From: Flavobacterium psychrotolerans
GTDB lineage: Bacteria; Bacteroidota; Bacteroidia; Flavobacteriales; Flavobacteriaceae
Assembly (NCBI RefSeq): GCF_003097635.1
Contig: NZ_QCZI01000021.1
Span: 1 to 41,438, forward strand
DNA: 41,438 nucleotides
Direction: 5' to 3'
Of this stretch, positions 1 through 7,671 are shown piece after piece. The translations under genes were made by a program, and so were the position numbers. How positions within the stretch are numbered: the stretch's first letter is position 1; the number at the start of each line of letters is the position of its first letter. The notes under the pieces were generated by a model. It did not search any database. It was not told the DNA's origin and saw only the letters and a program-made list of their open reading frames with translations.

Positions 1-201
1 AAATTAATGTTGGTTATTACTTTGTTATTTGTTTTATTAATGTTTATTATTGAATGGATAGGGAGAGATAAACAGTATGGAATTGGAGGCTTGTTTACTG
101 GAAAATCAAGACTTTATCGATGGGGCATATATTATGTGATTATTTTATTAATATTTATTTTTGCAGGATCTAATCAACAATTCATTTATTTTCAATTTTA
201 A
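1..201 (+). CDS. MBOAT family O-acyltransferase, C-terminal fragment (cut by window start)
   Basis: The frame is open to the first base, so this is the end of a gene that starts outside the window. About 66 residues remain. They form two hydrophobic helices separated by a basic loop (GRDKQYGIGG, then SRLYRW) and end in FIYFQF. This arrangement matches the C-terminus of AlgI-like MBOAT proteins, which move acetyl groups across the inner membrane for polysaccharide O-acetylation. The catalytic histidine would lie upstream and cannot be seen. The SGNH-like gene starts 2 bases after the stop, which is the usual MBOAT plus accessory-protein arrangement. The identification rests on a short tail and on context. 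Confidence 0.72.
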   Translation, partial: KLMLVITLLFVLLMFIIEWIGRDKQYGIGGLFTGKSRLYRWGIYYVIILLIFIFAGSNQQFIYFQF

Positions 202-203
202 AT

Positions 204-1169
204 ATGAGAAATGATTTAAAGTATTTCCTGATTTTTCTATCTCCAATAATTATGGCGTCTTATTTTATAGATGTTTTTATTTCTACCAATTTAAAAAAAT
301 CTAATCAATATGCCGAAAAAGAATACAGTACTTGGAATGATTTATTGGAAGGAAATCTAAACTCGGATGTTATTGTATATGGAGCTTCAAGGGCATGGAG
401 ACACATTAATCCCACAATGATTAGCGATAGTTTGCATCTTTCCGCGTATAATTTAGGCATAGACGGGCATAATTTTTGGCTGCAATATTTAAGACATACT
501 CTATTGCTGAAAAACAATAAAAAACCTAAGTTGATACTTGTTTCTGTCGATATGTTTACTTTTCAAAAAAGAGAAGATTTGTATAATTCAGAGCAATTTT
601 TGCCTTATATGCTTTGGAACAAGGAAATTAAAAATGCAACTATTGGTTATAACGGATTTAAGGCAATGGATTATGAAATACCGCTAATTCGATATTACGG
701 AAAACAGGAAGCAATTGAAACGGCAATCCGATCCTTTTCAGGACATTTAAGTAATCCGGTTTTTAGAATAAAAGGGTATCAAGGTCGTGAAGAATCTTGG
801 AATGGTGATTTTGATAGAGCGAAACTAACCCTAAAAAATTACGAAGTAAAAATAGATGCTGCTACCGTAGTTTTATTCGAAAAATTTCTTAAAGAGTGCA
901 AAACTCAAAATATAAAACTGGTTTTTGTTTATTCACCAGAATATATTGAAGGACAAAAATTTGTAAAAAACAGGAATGAAATTATATCAATTTTCACTAG
1001 ATATAGCAAAGAGTATCATATTCCGTTTTATGACTATTCAAAAGATTCCCTTTCCTTTCAAAAAAAGTATTTTTATAATTCCAACCACCTGAATAAAACG
1101 GGTGCAGAATTGTTTACAGGTAAACTTATTGATAAACTCAAAAATACAAACGCATTGCAAGGATTATAG
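204..1169 (+). CDS. SGNH/GDSL-like accessory protein of the MBOAT system, copy 1
   Basis: A 321-residue protein with one N-terminal membrane anchor (about residues 7-28) and an exported domain. The block GASRAWRHINP carries the SGNH nucleophile candidate Ser62. A C-terminal block NSNHLNKTGAELF holds the histidine candidate His295. Such proteins act with MBOAT acyltransferases in the periplasm to place acetyl groups on a glycan, as AlgJ/AlgX do with AlgI. The expected Asp three residues before the His (DxxH) is Asn292 here. It follows the MBOAT gene by 2 bases, so co-transcription is likely. A second, largely identical copy lies 81 bases downstream. Family and partner are well supported; substrate is unknown. 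Confidence 0.8.
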   Translation: MRNDLKYFLIFLSPIIMASYFIDVFISTNLKKSNQYAEKEYSTWNDLLEGNLNSDVIVYGASRAWRHINPTMISDSLHLSAYNLGIDGHNFWLQYLRHTLLLKNNKKPKLILVSVDMFTFQKREDLYNSEQFLPYMLWNKEIKNATIGYNGFKAMDYEIPLIRYYGKQEAIETAIRSFSGHLSNPVFRIKGYQGREESWNGDFDRAKLTLKNYEVKIDAATVVLFEKFLKECKTQNIKLVFVYSPEYIEGQKFVKNRNEIISIFTRYSKEYHIPFYDYSKDSLSFQKKYFYNSNHLNKTGAELFTGKLIDKLKNTNALQGL

Positions 1170-1250
1170 AAGAGGGTAATACGGAATTCCAATAACACAT
1201 TTGTTTTTTTTCCTTAAATAATAGCAGTCCTCTTTTTCAATTATTAAACC
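1170..1250 (+). repeat. Spacer repeat, first unit
   Basis: This spacer after SGNH copy 1 matches the spacer after copy 2 (2217-2296) along its whole length, with a few substitutions and small indels. Both begin with AAGAGGGTAATACGGAA right after the stop and end with CAATTATTAAACC before the next ATG. The duplicated unit is therefore a gene plus its spacer, about 1.05 kb. Confidence 0.85.
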
Positions 1251-2216
1251 ATGAAGAAATTCTTAAAATATTTTTTGTTTTTTTTATCTCCAATAATCCT
1301 ATTGTCTTATTTTATGGATGTTTTTATATCCACTAATTTAAAAAAATCCAATAAAGATGCCTTTGGGGAATATTCTACTTGGAATGATTTATTGGAAGGG
1401 AAAGTTAATTCTGATGTAGTGATTTACGGAAGTTCAAGAGCGTGGAGACATATAAATCCTTCAATGATTAGCGATAGTTTACATGTTTCCGCTTATAATT
1501 TAGGAATTGACGGTCATAATTTTTGGCTACAATATTTGAGGCATACAATTCTATTGGAAAAGAATAAAAAACCCAAATTAATCATCTATTCTGTTGATAT
1601 GTTTACTTTGAAAAAGAATAAAGACTTGTATAATTCGGAACAATTTCTGCCCTATATGCTTTGGGACAAAAAAATTAGGGATGCCACGATAAGTTATAAC
1701 GGATTCAAATCAATGGACTATGAAATACCACTAGTTAGGTATTATGGAAGGTATTTTGAAATTATGAAAGCCGGTTTTATGTTTTTTAAACCCCAAAATA
1801 ATGCTGTTAAAAGGATAAAAGGATACCAAGGTCAAGAAGAATCTTGGAATGCAGATTTTGAGAGAGTTAAATCAAAAATGAAAAATTTAGAGATAGAATT
1901 AGACCCCGCTTCTATCGTTTTATTTGAACAGTTTCTTAAGGAGTGTAAGGCTAAAAACATAAAAATAATTTTTGTATATACGCCAGAATATGTTGAGGGA
2001 CAAAAATTCGTAAAAAACAGAGATCAGATCATTTCAATTTATAAAAAGTACAGTGAAAAATATCATATTCCGTTTTATGATTATTCCAACGATTCCATTT
2101 CCTTTCAAAAAAAATATTTTTATAATGCCAACCACCTGAATAAAACTGGAGCAGAATTGTTTACAGGTAAACTTATTAGTAAACTTAAAAGTACAAACGC
2201 ATTGCAAGGATTATAG
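1251..2216 (+). CDS. SGNH/GDSL-like accessory protein of the MBOAT system, copy 2
   Basis: A 321-residue paralogue of the preceding gene, with the same length, the same N-terminal anchor (about residues 5-28), the serine block GSSRAWRHINP and the histidine block NANHLNKTGAELF. The last residues (NALQGL) are identical. Divergence is concentrated around residues 165-195, between the conserved blocks. The DxxH Asp is again replaced by Asn, so the change predates the duplication or is shared by the subfamily. It probably acts in the periplasm with the MBOAT protein; whether the copies differ in specificity cannot be told. Two such genes beside one MBOAT gene is unusual. Confidence 0.8.
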   Translation: MKKFLKYFLFFLSPIILLSYFMDVFISTNLKKSNKDAFGEYSTWNDLLEGKVNSDVVIYGSSRAWRHINPSMISDSLHVSAYNLGIDGHNFWLQYLRHTILLEKNKKPKLIIYSVDMFTLKKNKDLYNSEQFLPYMLWDKKIRDATISYNGFKSMDYEIPLVRYYGRYFEIMKAGFMFFKPQNNAVKRIKGYQGQEESWNADFERVKSKMKNLEIELDPASIVLFEQFLKECKAKNIKIIFVYTPEYVEGQKFVKNRDQIISIYKKYSEKYHIPFYDYSNDSISFQKKYFYNANHLNKTGAELFTGKLISKLKSTNALQGL

Positions 2217-2296
2217 AAGAGGGTAATACGGAACTCCAATAACACATTTATTGTTTTTTCTTAATACAGCAGTCTATCTTTTCCAATTATTAAACC
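2217..2296 (+). repeat. Spacer repeat, second unit
   Basis: Second copy of the 80-base spacer described at 1170-1250. It follows SGNH copy 2 and precedes the stub of a third copy, showing that the tandem array once had at least three units. Confidence 0.85.
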
Positions 2297-2422
2297 ATGA
2301 AGAAATTCTTAAAATGTTTTTTTTTTCGCCAATACTGCTATTGTCGTATTTTATGGATGTTTTTAATATCAAGGAATAAACTGCTACGATTTCTTAATTT
2401 CAGATGCATGGAGTATTTATAA
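2297..2422 (+). pseudogene. Truncated, frameshifted third copy of the SGNH-like gene
   Basis: The ATG at 2297 starts the same MKKFLK sequence as copy 2. A T-run then differs by a net 7 bases and shifts the frame. The following DNA (about 2328-2370) still matches copy 2 nucleotide by nucleotide, with one further base added. The shifted frame reads 41 nonsense residues to a TAA at 2420-2422. Around 2399-2415 there is a faint resemblance to the serine block (a Ser-x-Ala-Trp like stretch), which could mean internal deletion, but this is uncertain. After that, homology ends and the toxin-antitoxin region begins. It encodes no working protein. Confidence 0.82.
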
Positions 2423-2444
2423 TTTTTTATAAAAATAAGTTTTT

Positions 2445-2471
2445 GTCCCAAATATTCACTAAATTTGGGAC
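2445..2471. promoter_or_regulatory. Inverted repeat upstream of the toxin-antitoxin genes (candidate operator)
   Basis: The arms GTCCCAAAT (2445-2453) and ATTTGGGAC (2463-2471) are perfect 9-base complements around a 9-base centre. Allowing one mismatch, they extend outwards to about 14 bases each. The repeat ends 57 bases before the antitoxin ATG, a suitable place for an autoregulatory operator. AbiEi-type antitoxins are known to bind inverted repeats at their own promoter. No T-run follows on the + strand, so a terminator for that strand is less likely. A role in regulation is inferred. Confidence 0.55.
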
Positions 2472-2528
2472 GAAAATGAAGTCTTACGAGTGTCAAAAAA
2501 TAAATATTTCGAGAATAAATAAATCGTA

Positions 2529-3131
2529 ATGGAACGACCAATAGTAGAAAATAAAATTGCCGAAGTGCTGCAATCACACCCAAAAGGAAGTATTCTTTTT
2601 GTGCACGACTTCTTAGACTATGGTAATCCCGAAAGTGTTAAGAAAGCCTTATTACGATTGAAAGAAAAAGAAATACTTGTTCGATTGGCTCACGGCATTT
2701 ACTTATATCCCAAAATTGACGCAGCACTTGGTATTCTGTTTCCATCTACTGAAGATATAGCCAAAGCTATTGCAAGGCGAGATAAAGCAAGAATTGTCCC
2801 AACGGGAGTTCAGGCATTAAATAAATTGGGCTTGTCAACCCAAGTTCCAATGAAAGTAGTTTATCTAACCGACGGAGCAGCAAGAAGCATTAAAGTTGGA
2901 AAAAGAACAATTACTTTTAAAAACACAAGTCCTAAAAATTTATTGGCACAAGGCGAAATAAGCAGTTTGGTAATTCAGGCTCTCAAAACTATTGGTCAAT
3001 CAAAAGTAGATGATAAAACAATTTCAAAAATTCAAACCCTTCTTAAAAAAGAGAAAATAGAAAATATAATGAATGATGCCAAACTTTCACCCGCTTGGAT
3101 AAACAAAATAGTAATACAAGCGATTAAATGA
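2529..3131 (+). CDS. DUF6088-type antitoxin of an AbiE-like (type IV) toxin-antitoxin pair
   Basis: A 200-residue protein. Residues 1-65 look like a winged helix: GSILFVHDFLDYG, then SVKKALLRLKEKEILVRLA and GIYLYPK, the helix-turn-helix plus wing pattern of AbiEi/DUF6088 proteins. The middle (about 85-130) has the family-typical RIVPTGVQALNKLGLSTQ and KVVYLTDG segments. The family neutralises an AbiEii-type nucleotidyltransferase toxin and represses its own promoter. It overlaps the toxin gene by ATGA (3128-3131), so the two are translationally coupled. The upstream inverted repeat at 2445-2471 is the obvious operator candidate. The ATG at 2529 fits the usual start. Confidence 0.85.
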   Translation: MERPIVENKIAEVLQSHPKGSILFVHDFLDYGNPESVKKALLRLKEKEILVRLAHGIYLYPKIDAALGILFPSTEDIAKAIARRDKARIVPTGVQALNKLGLSTQVPMKVVYLTDGAARSIKVGKRTITFKNTSPKNLLAQGEISSLVIQALKTIGQSKVDDKTISKIQTLLKKEKIENIMNDAKLSPAWINKIVIQAIK

Positions 3132-4129
3132 ATACCAACTGGCTAACATTATCAAAAGAAAGAAGAATTGAAATTCTTAATCAGGCAACAGAATTAACGG
3201 GTTTGCCATCGGTAGCCATTGAAAAAGATTGGTGGGTAACATTGGCATTGAACGCATCTTTTTCATTACCATACAGTAAAAACATAGTTTTCAAAGGGGG
3301 CACTTCTTTAAGTAAAGGTTGGAATTTGATAGAACGATTTTCGGAAGATATTGACTTGGCAATAGATAGAAAGTTTTTTGGTTTTGAGGGAGAGATTAGT
3401 AAAACTCAAATCAAAAATTTAAGGAAGGAATCTTGTGAATTTATATCAACTACATTTCTTGACGATTTAACTAAAATATTCAACGAATGGGAAGTAATAG
3501 ATGAATGTAAACTAATTGCTCAACCAGTAAAAGATTCAGACAAAGATCCACAAGTGATTGAAATTCATTACAATTCTGTAATTGATACATCGGAATATTT
3601 ACCACAAAGGGTTTTGATAGAAGTAAGTTCACGGTCATTAATGGAACCGATAGAAGCAAGAGAAATCAACTCCATTTTAAGCGATAATTTTCCTCAACAA
3701 GGTTTTGCAACGGTTCCGTTTGCAATAGCAACGGTGCTTCCTCAAAGAACATTTTTAGAAAAGGTCTTTTTGCTTCACGAAGAATTTTCTCAAGAAACCG
3801 AAAAAATCCGTATTGACAGACTTTCAAGACATTTATATGATTTGGAAAAATTGATGGACACCGAACATGGAATTGAAGCTTTGAAAAACAAAAAACTATA
3901 CAAGAACATTGTTGCACACAGAGAAAAATTTAATCCATTGAGAGGTCTTGGCTATGCTAATCACATTTCAAATAAAATCAGTATTATTCCGCCAGACAGT
4001 GTAATGAAAAATTACGAAATGGATTATGAAGCCATGACCCGTTTTATGATTTACGGAGATTCGTTAAAATTTGACCAACTAATGAAAAGAATTTTAGAAT
4101 TACAATTAAGAATAAATGAGAAAGACTAA
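3128..4129 (+). CDS. AbiEii/AbiGii-family nucleotidyltransferase toxin
   Basis: A 333-residue protein of the DUF1814 / AbiEii nucleotidyltransferase family. Motif I is seen as FKGGTSLSKGW (about residues 55-65), followed by ERFSEDIDLAID with the metal-binding pair Asp74 and Asp76. The EKDWWVTLAL segment near residue 32 is also typical. Known members transfer nucleotides to tRNA or other targets, blocking growth or phage production until neutralised by the antitoxin. It is coupled to the antitoxin gene by a 4-base overlap. Its last 14 bases overlap the start of a glycosyltransferase gene, tying a defence-type module to the polysaccharide operon. All visible motifs are intact; the target is unknown. 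Confidence 0.88.
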   Translation: MNTNWLTLSKERRIEILNQATELTGLPSVAIEKDWWVTLALNASFSLPYSKNIVFKGGTSLSKGWNLIERFSEDIDLAIDRKFFGFEGEISKTQIKNLRKESCEFISTTFLDDLTKIFNEWEVIDECKLIAQPVKDSDKDPQVIEIHYNSVIDTSEYLPQRVLIEVSSRSLMEPIEAREINSILSDNFPQQGFATVPFAIATVLPQRTFLEKVFLLHEEFSQETEKIRIDRLSRHLYDLEKLMDTEHGIEALKNKKLYKNIVAHREKFNPLRGLGYANHISNKISIIPPDSVMKNYEMDYEAMTRFMIYGDSLKFDQLMKRILELQLRINEKD

Positions 4130-5231
4130 AATACTTCATATTATCAAATCGCTGGGGCGTGGCGGTGCCGAAATGTTACTGCCGGAAACCTTAAAGCAAC
4201 ATCATCAAGACCAATTTGAGTTTCATTATATCTATTTTTTGCCTTGGAAAAACCAATTGGTAGAAACCATAGAAAAAGCAGGAGGGAAGGTAAGTTGTTT
4301 TTCGGCCAAAAATAATATCCAATTGCTCTTGCAATACCCTAAAATCATACGATATTGTAAAGAAAACCAAATCCAATTGATTCACGCCCATTTGCCATGG
4401 GCCGGTTTTGTGAGCCGTTTGGTTCATCAATTAACAAAAATCCCCGTAATTTACACCGAACATAATTTACAGGAACGCTACCATTTTATTACCAAAACCA
4501 TTAATAAATGGAGTTTCAATTCCCAGACCTTAGGCATTGGAGTTTCTGAAGATGTTACCCAATCGATACTTAAAAACATTAAACCTATAATTCCTTGTAA
4601 AACAATACTTAATGGGGTAAATACCCAAAGTTTTGTGCGATTAAATGGAGCCGAGAGAGAAACAATCCGAAAACAATTTAGTATTCCTGAAGATTCCCTA
4701 TTGGTAGGAACCGTGGCGGTTTTTCGTTTTCAAAAACGTCTGGACAAATGGTTGGAAATCATGAAGGAGTGTATGGAGAAAAACCCCAATGTATATGGAA
4801 TTATCATTGGAGCTGGCCCATTAGAAAATGAATTAAAAGCGAAACATAAAGAACTTAATTTAGAAGGAAAGGTTTTTTTTGCGGGCTTACAAACTCAGGT
4901 AAAACCCTATTATGAAGCCATGGATATTTTCATGATGTGTTCCTCTTTTGAAGGGCTTCCTATAGCGCTACTTGAAGCGATGAGCATGAGCTGTGCAATT
5001 GTCTCAACCAATGCGGGAGGGATAAAGGAAGTACTACGTCACGAAGTTGACGGACTCATGGTTGACGTTGACGATTGGGAGCAATTACCTTACTCTATAT
5101 TGGAATTGGCCGAAAATCCATCAAAATTGAATCATTTACAAGTTCAAGCCAGAAAAAGAGCGGAAGCGGCTTTCAGTATTGACGCCATGGTAACCGAACT
5201 CGAATCGTTATATCTTTCCCATATCTCATGA
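4116..5231 (+). CDS. Glycosyltransferase family 4 (GT-B)
   Basis: A 371-residue GT-B enzyme. The N-terminus ILHIIKSLGRGGAEMLLPE is the acceptor-side glycine-rich loop. The donor-binding EX7E motif is FEGLPIALLEAM, with Glu279 and Glu287. A GAGPLE loop lies just before it. Such enzymes add a sugar from a nucleotide donor to a lipid-linked intermediate at the cytoplasmic face of the membrane. The start overlaps the toxin stop by 14 bases, and the end overlaps the GNAT gene by ATGA, so it can be read as part of one transcript from the toxin-antitoxin promoter. The sugar is not predictable. Confidence 0.88.
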   Translation: MRKTKILHIIKSLGRGGAEMLLPETLKQHHQDQFEFHYIYFLPWKNQLVETIEKAGGKVSCFSAKNNIQLLLQYPKIIRYCKENQIQLIHAHLPWAGFVSRLVHQLTKIPVIYTEHNLQERYHFITKTINKWSFNSQTLGIGVSEDVTQSILKNIKPIIPCKTILNGVNTQSFVRLNGAERETIRKQFSIPEDSLLVGTVAVFRFQKRLDKWLEIMKECMEKNPNVYGIIIGAGPLENELKAKHKELNLEGKVFFAGLQTQVKPYYEAMDIFMMCSSFEGLPIALLEAMSMSCAIVSTNAGGIKEVLRHEVDGLMVDVDDWEQLPYSILELAENPSKLNHLQVQARKRAEAAFSIDAMVTELESLYLSHIS

Positions 5232-6169
5232 TTATCAGGACATCCGAAATAGCCGATACTCCAGCCATAGTTGATTTATTGAAACTTAGTTTAGGAGAAG
5301 GTTTAGTAAAAAAATCAACCGTTGTTTGGAATTTTAAACATCTTAAGAATCCATTCGGGGCATCTCATGTATTGTTGGCTATAGAAAACGAAACCTTCGT
5401 AGGCGTGAGGGCTTTTATGAAATGGAATTGGCAAATAGGCAACAAAGTATGGATAGCTTACAGGGCTGTGGATACTTCTACTCATCCAGAGTACCAAGGG
5501 AAAGGAATTTTTAAAAAACTGACCCTGCAAGCGTTAGAAGATGTTCAAAAGGATAAAGAGACTTTTATTTTTAACACCCCTAATGATAAAAGTCGTCCTG
5601 GATATTTAAAAATGGGATGGGTTGAAGTGGACGCCATTCCTATTGCATTAGTACCAACAATCGGGTATTTTTTTCAAAGTGTTTTTTCTAAAAAAAAGGT
5701 TATAATGAATCCAATTGAGCCTGAAAGACTGGAGGAACTTTGTGTCGTTCATAATCGCATTTTGGCAGAAAAAAATGTACTCTTTACACCAAAATCAGCC
5801 GAATATTTAAAATGGCGATTCGAACAGAATCCAATGCAGGAGTATGTCGTAATATCCTCTAATGATTGGTATGTGGCATTATACATAAAGAAACAGCGAT
5901 TTTTTAAAGAGGTAAGGGTAGTTGAAGTGATTGGTTCCGAAAGCCATTCTGATAAAAAAGAAATTCGCAATGCCATTGTAAACTATGCCCTTAAAAATCG
6001 TTGTTGGATCATTACCATTGCCAATACCGAATTATTTCGATTTAGGATTTATGGTAAATTTGGACCCAAGCTCACTTTTAAAGCACTAACAAAAAATACT
6101 TCATTTATTAACAAAGCCCTGAATGTATACCATTGGAAATACAGTCTAGGAGATTTAGAATTATTTTAG
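5228..6169 (+). CDS. GNAT-family N-acetyltransferase
   Basis: A 313-residue protein with an N-terminal GNAT domain. The acetyl-CoA binding motif A is seen at residues 84-97 as STHPEYQGKGIFKKL, followed by NTPNDKSRPGYLKMGW, the typical substrate-side strand of this subgroup. The second half (about 150-313) has a KWRFEQNP segment and looks like a further GNAT-like or accessory fold. It may acylate an amino sugar of the glycan, but a protein or peptide target is not excluded. It overlaps the GT4 gene by 4 bases, and the next gene starts directly after its stop, so it sits within an operon. Confidence 0.8.
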   Translation: MIIRTSEIADTPAIVDLLKLSLGEGLVKKSTVVWNFKHLKNPFGASHVLLAIENETFVGVRAFMKWNWQIGNKVWIAYRAVDTSTHPEYQGKGIFKKLTLQALEDVQKDKETFIFNTPNDKSRPGYLKMGWVEVDAIPIALVPTIGYFFQSVFSKKKVIMNPIEPERLEELCVVHNRILAEKNVLFTPKSAEYLKWRFEQNPMQEYVVISSNDWYVALYIKKQRFFKEVRVVEVIGSESHSDKKEIRNAIVNYALKNRCWIITIANTELFRFRIYGKFGPKLTFKALTKNTSFINKALNVYHWKYSLGDLELF

Positions 6170-7369
6170 ATGATTGATATCGATTTTCCGATTGTTTTTA
6201 TTCTGCTTTTCATTATAAACAATATGATGCTGAATCGTTTGTCTAAAAAATATTCTTTTTTTGACAAAAAGTTAATGAACTACCTGTACTGGTATCATCT
6301 TTTGTTTTTTGCCATCTATTTTATGTATTCAATTTATAATAATTCAGATTCATTATTGTATTATTTAACGGTTGGAAATAAGGGAGACCAATGGCCAGAG
6401 CTTTTCTATACAGGCACTCGATTTATCAGTTTTTTTGCAGTACCTTTTGTTTATTTAGGACTATCCTATTCTTCTGTGATGCTGGTTGCATCGTGGTTTG
6501 GCTATGTGGGTTTTGTTTATGCCTATCTGTATTTTAGAGAGAGCATTCCCATAAATGTAACAGTTTTCGGTCGATTTGATTTGCTTACGCTTTTGTTGTT
6601 TTTGCCCAACATGCACTTTTGGACGGCTTCTCTAGGAAAGGGAGCCCTGATTTTCATGGGTTTGATGGTGTTTACCCAAGCGGTTAAATTTCCGCAAAAA
6701 AGAATAGTTGCCTTGCTCATAGGTGGTTTCTTTATTTATATGGTACGTCCCCATGTCATGCTTTTTGTTTTGGTTGGGGTTATGATTGGCATATTAACCG
6801 GTAAAGGAAAAATCAGCATTGGAATAAAACTGCTGGTACTGGTGGCTTCAATAGTTTTTTTGGCAGCTGCAAGCAGTTCTATTTTGGCAGTAGCCAAGTT
6901 GGAAAATTCCGAAAACGTAGTGGATGACTTTGAGCAATTTTCTGATACAAATTCAGCAAAATTAGAGTCGTCGGCTAAATCGGGCGTTTCCATGGCTAGT
7001 TATCCATTACCCTTAAAATTATTTACGTTTTGGTTTCGTCCTTTGTTTGTAGATTCTCCGGGAGCTATAGGTATGTTTAGTTCAGTCGAAAATTTAATTT
7101 ATTTATTGTTGTTTGCCAAAATTTGTAATCGGCGTTTTTTGCGTTTTATCCTAAAAGCACCCTATATGGTAAAAATGTCAATCATAGTTTTCTTATTGTC
7201 TTCTTTTGCATTGACCTTCGTGATGTCTAATTTAGGGATTATCATGAGACAGAAATCGATGGTAATGTATTTTGGGTTCTTCGTTATTTACTACTTTTTG
7301 GCACAGGAAAAATGGGAACAAATGCAAAGATTGAAGGAAAGAAATAATGCCGTGGCTTTAAATGCCTGA
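6170..7369 (+). CDS. Wzy/EpsG-like polytopic membrane protein, copy 1 (putative polysaccharide polymerase)
   Basis: A 399-residue protein with about ten hydrophobic helices and a large polar loop near residues 240-275. It shares several blocks with the protein at 8950-10050: LPNMHFWTASLGKGALIF, the loop RPHVM, FRPLFVDSPG followed by SVENLIYL, and SNLGIIMRQKS. These are conserved in an uncharacterised family usually found in O-antigen or capsule loci. The topology and context fit a Wzy-type polymerase that joins lipid-linked repeat units in the periplasm, but no Wzy activity is proven for this family. It starts at the base after the GNAT stop. Confidence 0.68.
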   Translation: MIDIDFPIVFILLFIINNMMLNRLSKKYSFFDKKLMNYLYWYHLLFFAIYFMYSIYNNSDSLLYYLTVGNKGDQWPELFYTGTRFISFFAVPFVYLGLSYSSVMLVASWFGYVGFVYAYLYFRESIPINVTVFGRFDLLTLLLFLPNMHFWTASLGKGALIFMGLMVFTQAVKFPQKRIVALLIGGFFIYMVRPHVMLFVLVGVMIGILTGKGKISIGIKLLVLVASIVFLAAASSSILAVAKLENSENVVDDFEQFSDTNSAKLESSAKSGVSMASYPLPLKLFTFWFRPLFVDSPGAIGMFSSVENLIYLLLFAKICNRRFLRFILKAPYMVKMSIIVFLLSSFALTFVMSNLGIIMRQKSMVMYFGFFVIYYFLAQEKWEQMQRLKERNNAVALNA

Positions 7370-7379
7370 TCCTCTACCC

Positions 7380-7397
7380 TCCCGATAGGTATCGGGA
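7380..7397. repeat. Near-palindrome TCCCGATA-gg-TATCGGGA
   Basis: Perfect 8-base arms around a GG centre, right after the stop of the Wzy-like gene. The same arms occur again at 7556-7573. Short CCCGATA...TATCGGG palindromes of this kind are frequent between genes in flavobacterial genomes. It may end transcripts or be a dispersed repeat. Confidence 0.75.
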
Positions 7398-7490
7398 CTT
7401 TCCAAAGGAAAGGGGAGAAAAAAGAATAAATATTATAACCTGAGTTCGATTATTCTTTATTGACGAAAAACAATTTAATTTTTTTATTAA

Positions 7491-7624
7491 ACCACATAGA
7501 GACATAGAAAAATAGAGATAAACAAGTCGCTTTGCTCTGTTTTAGACCACAATAGTCCCGATAGCTATCGGGATTGAAAATGTATTTTCTAGAAAAGCTC
7601 TTGTTTTCTATGTTTCTATGTGGT
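7491..7624. repeat. Long hairpin repeat (ACCACATAGA arms) enclosing a palindrome
   Basis: The left arm at 7491-7511 and the right arm at 7604-7624 are reverse complements with 1 mismatch in 21 bases. Between them is the perfect 18-base palindrome TCCCGATAGCTATCGGGA (7556-7573). This fills most of the 302-base stretch without a gene between the Wzy-like gene and the deacetylase. A related, weaker pair of arms is found at 10058-10221. It looks like a non-coding, flavobacterial-style dispersed hairpin element. No coding potential is seen. Confidence 0.78.
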
Positions 7625-7671
7625 AAAAAATTTTTAATTGTACTCCCTCCGGTAATAAAATACAAATAGCT

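Noticed and set aside
2338..2583. An open frame on the minus strand across the spacer before the antitoxin gene
   Set aside because: It spans the decayed third SGNH copy, the inverted repeat and the antitoxin start, has a tyrosine/phenylalanine-rich low-complexity sequence, and matches nothing recognisable.
7491..7624. The long hairpin as a non-coding RNA or riboswitch
   Set aside because: The arms resemble dispersed repeats, a similar weaker element occurs at 10058-10221, and no known riboswitch core was recognised.
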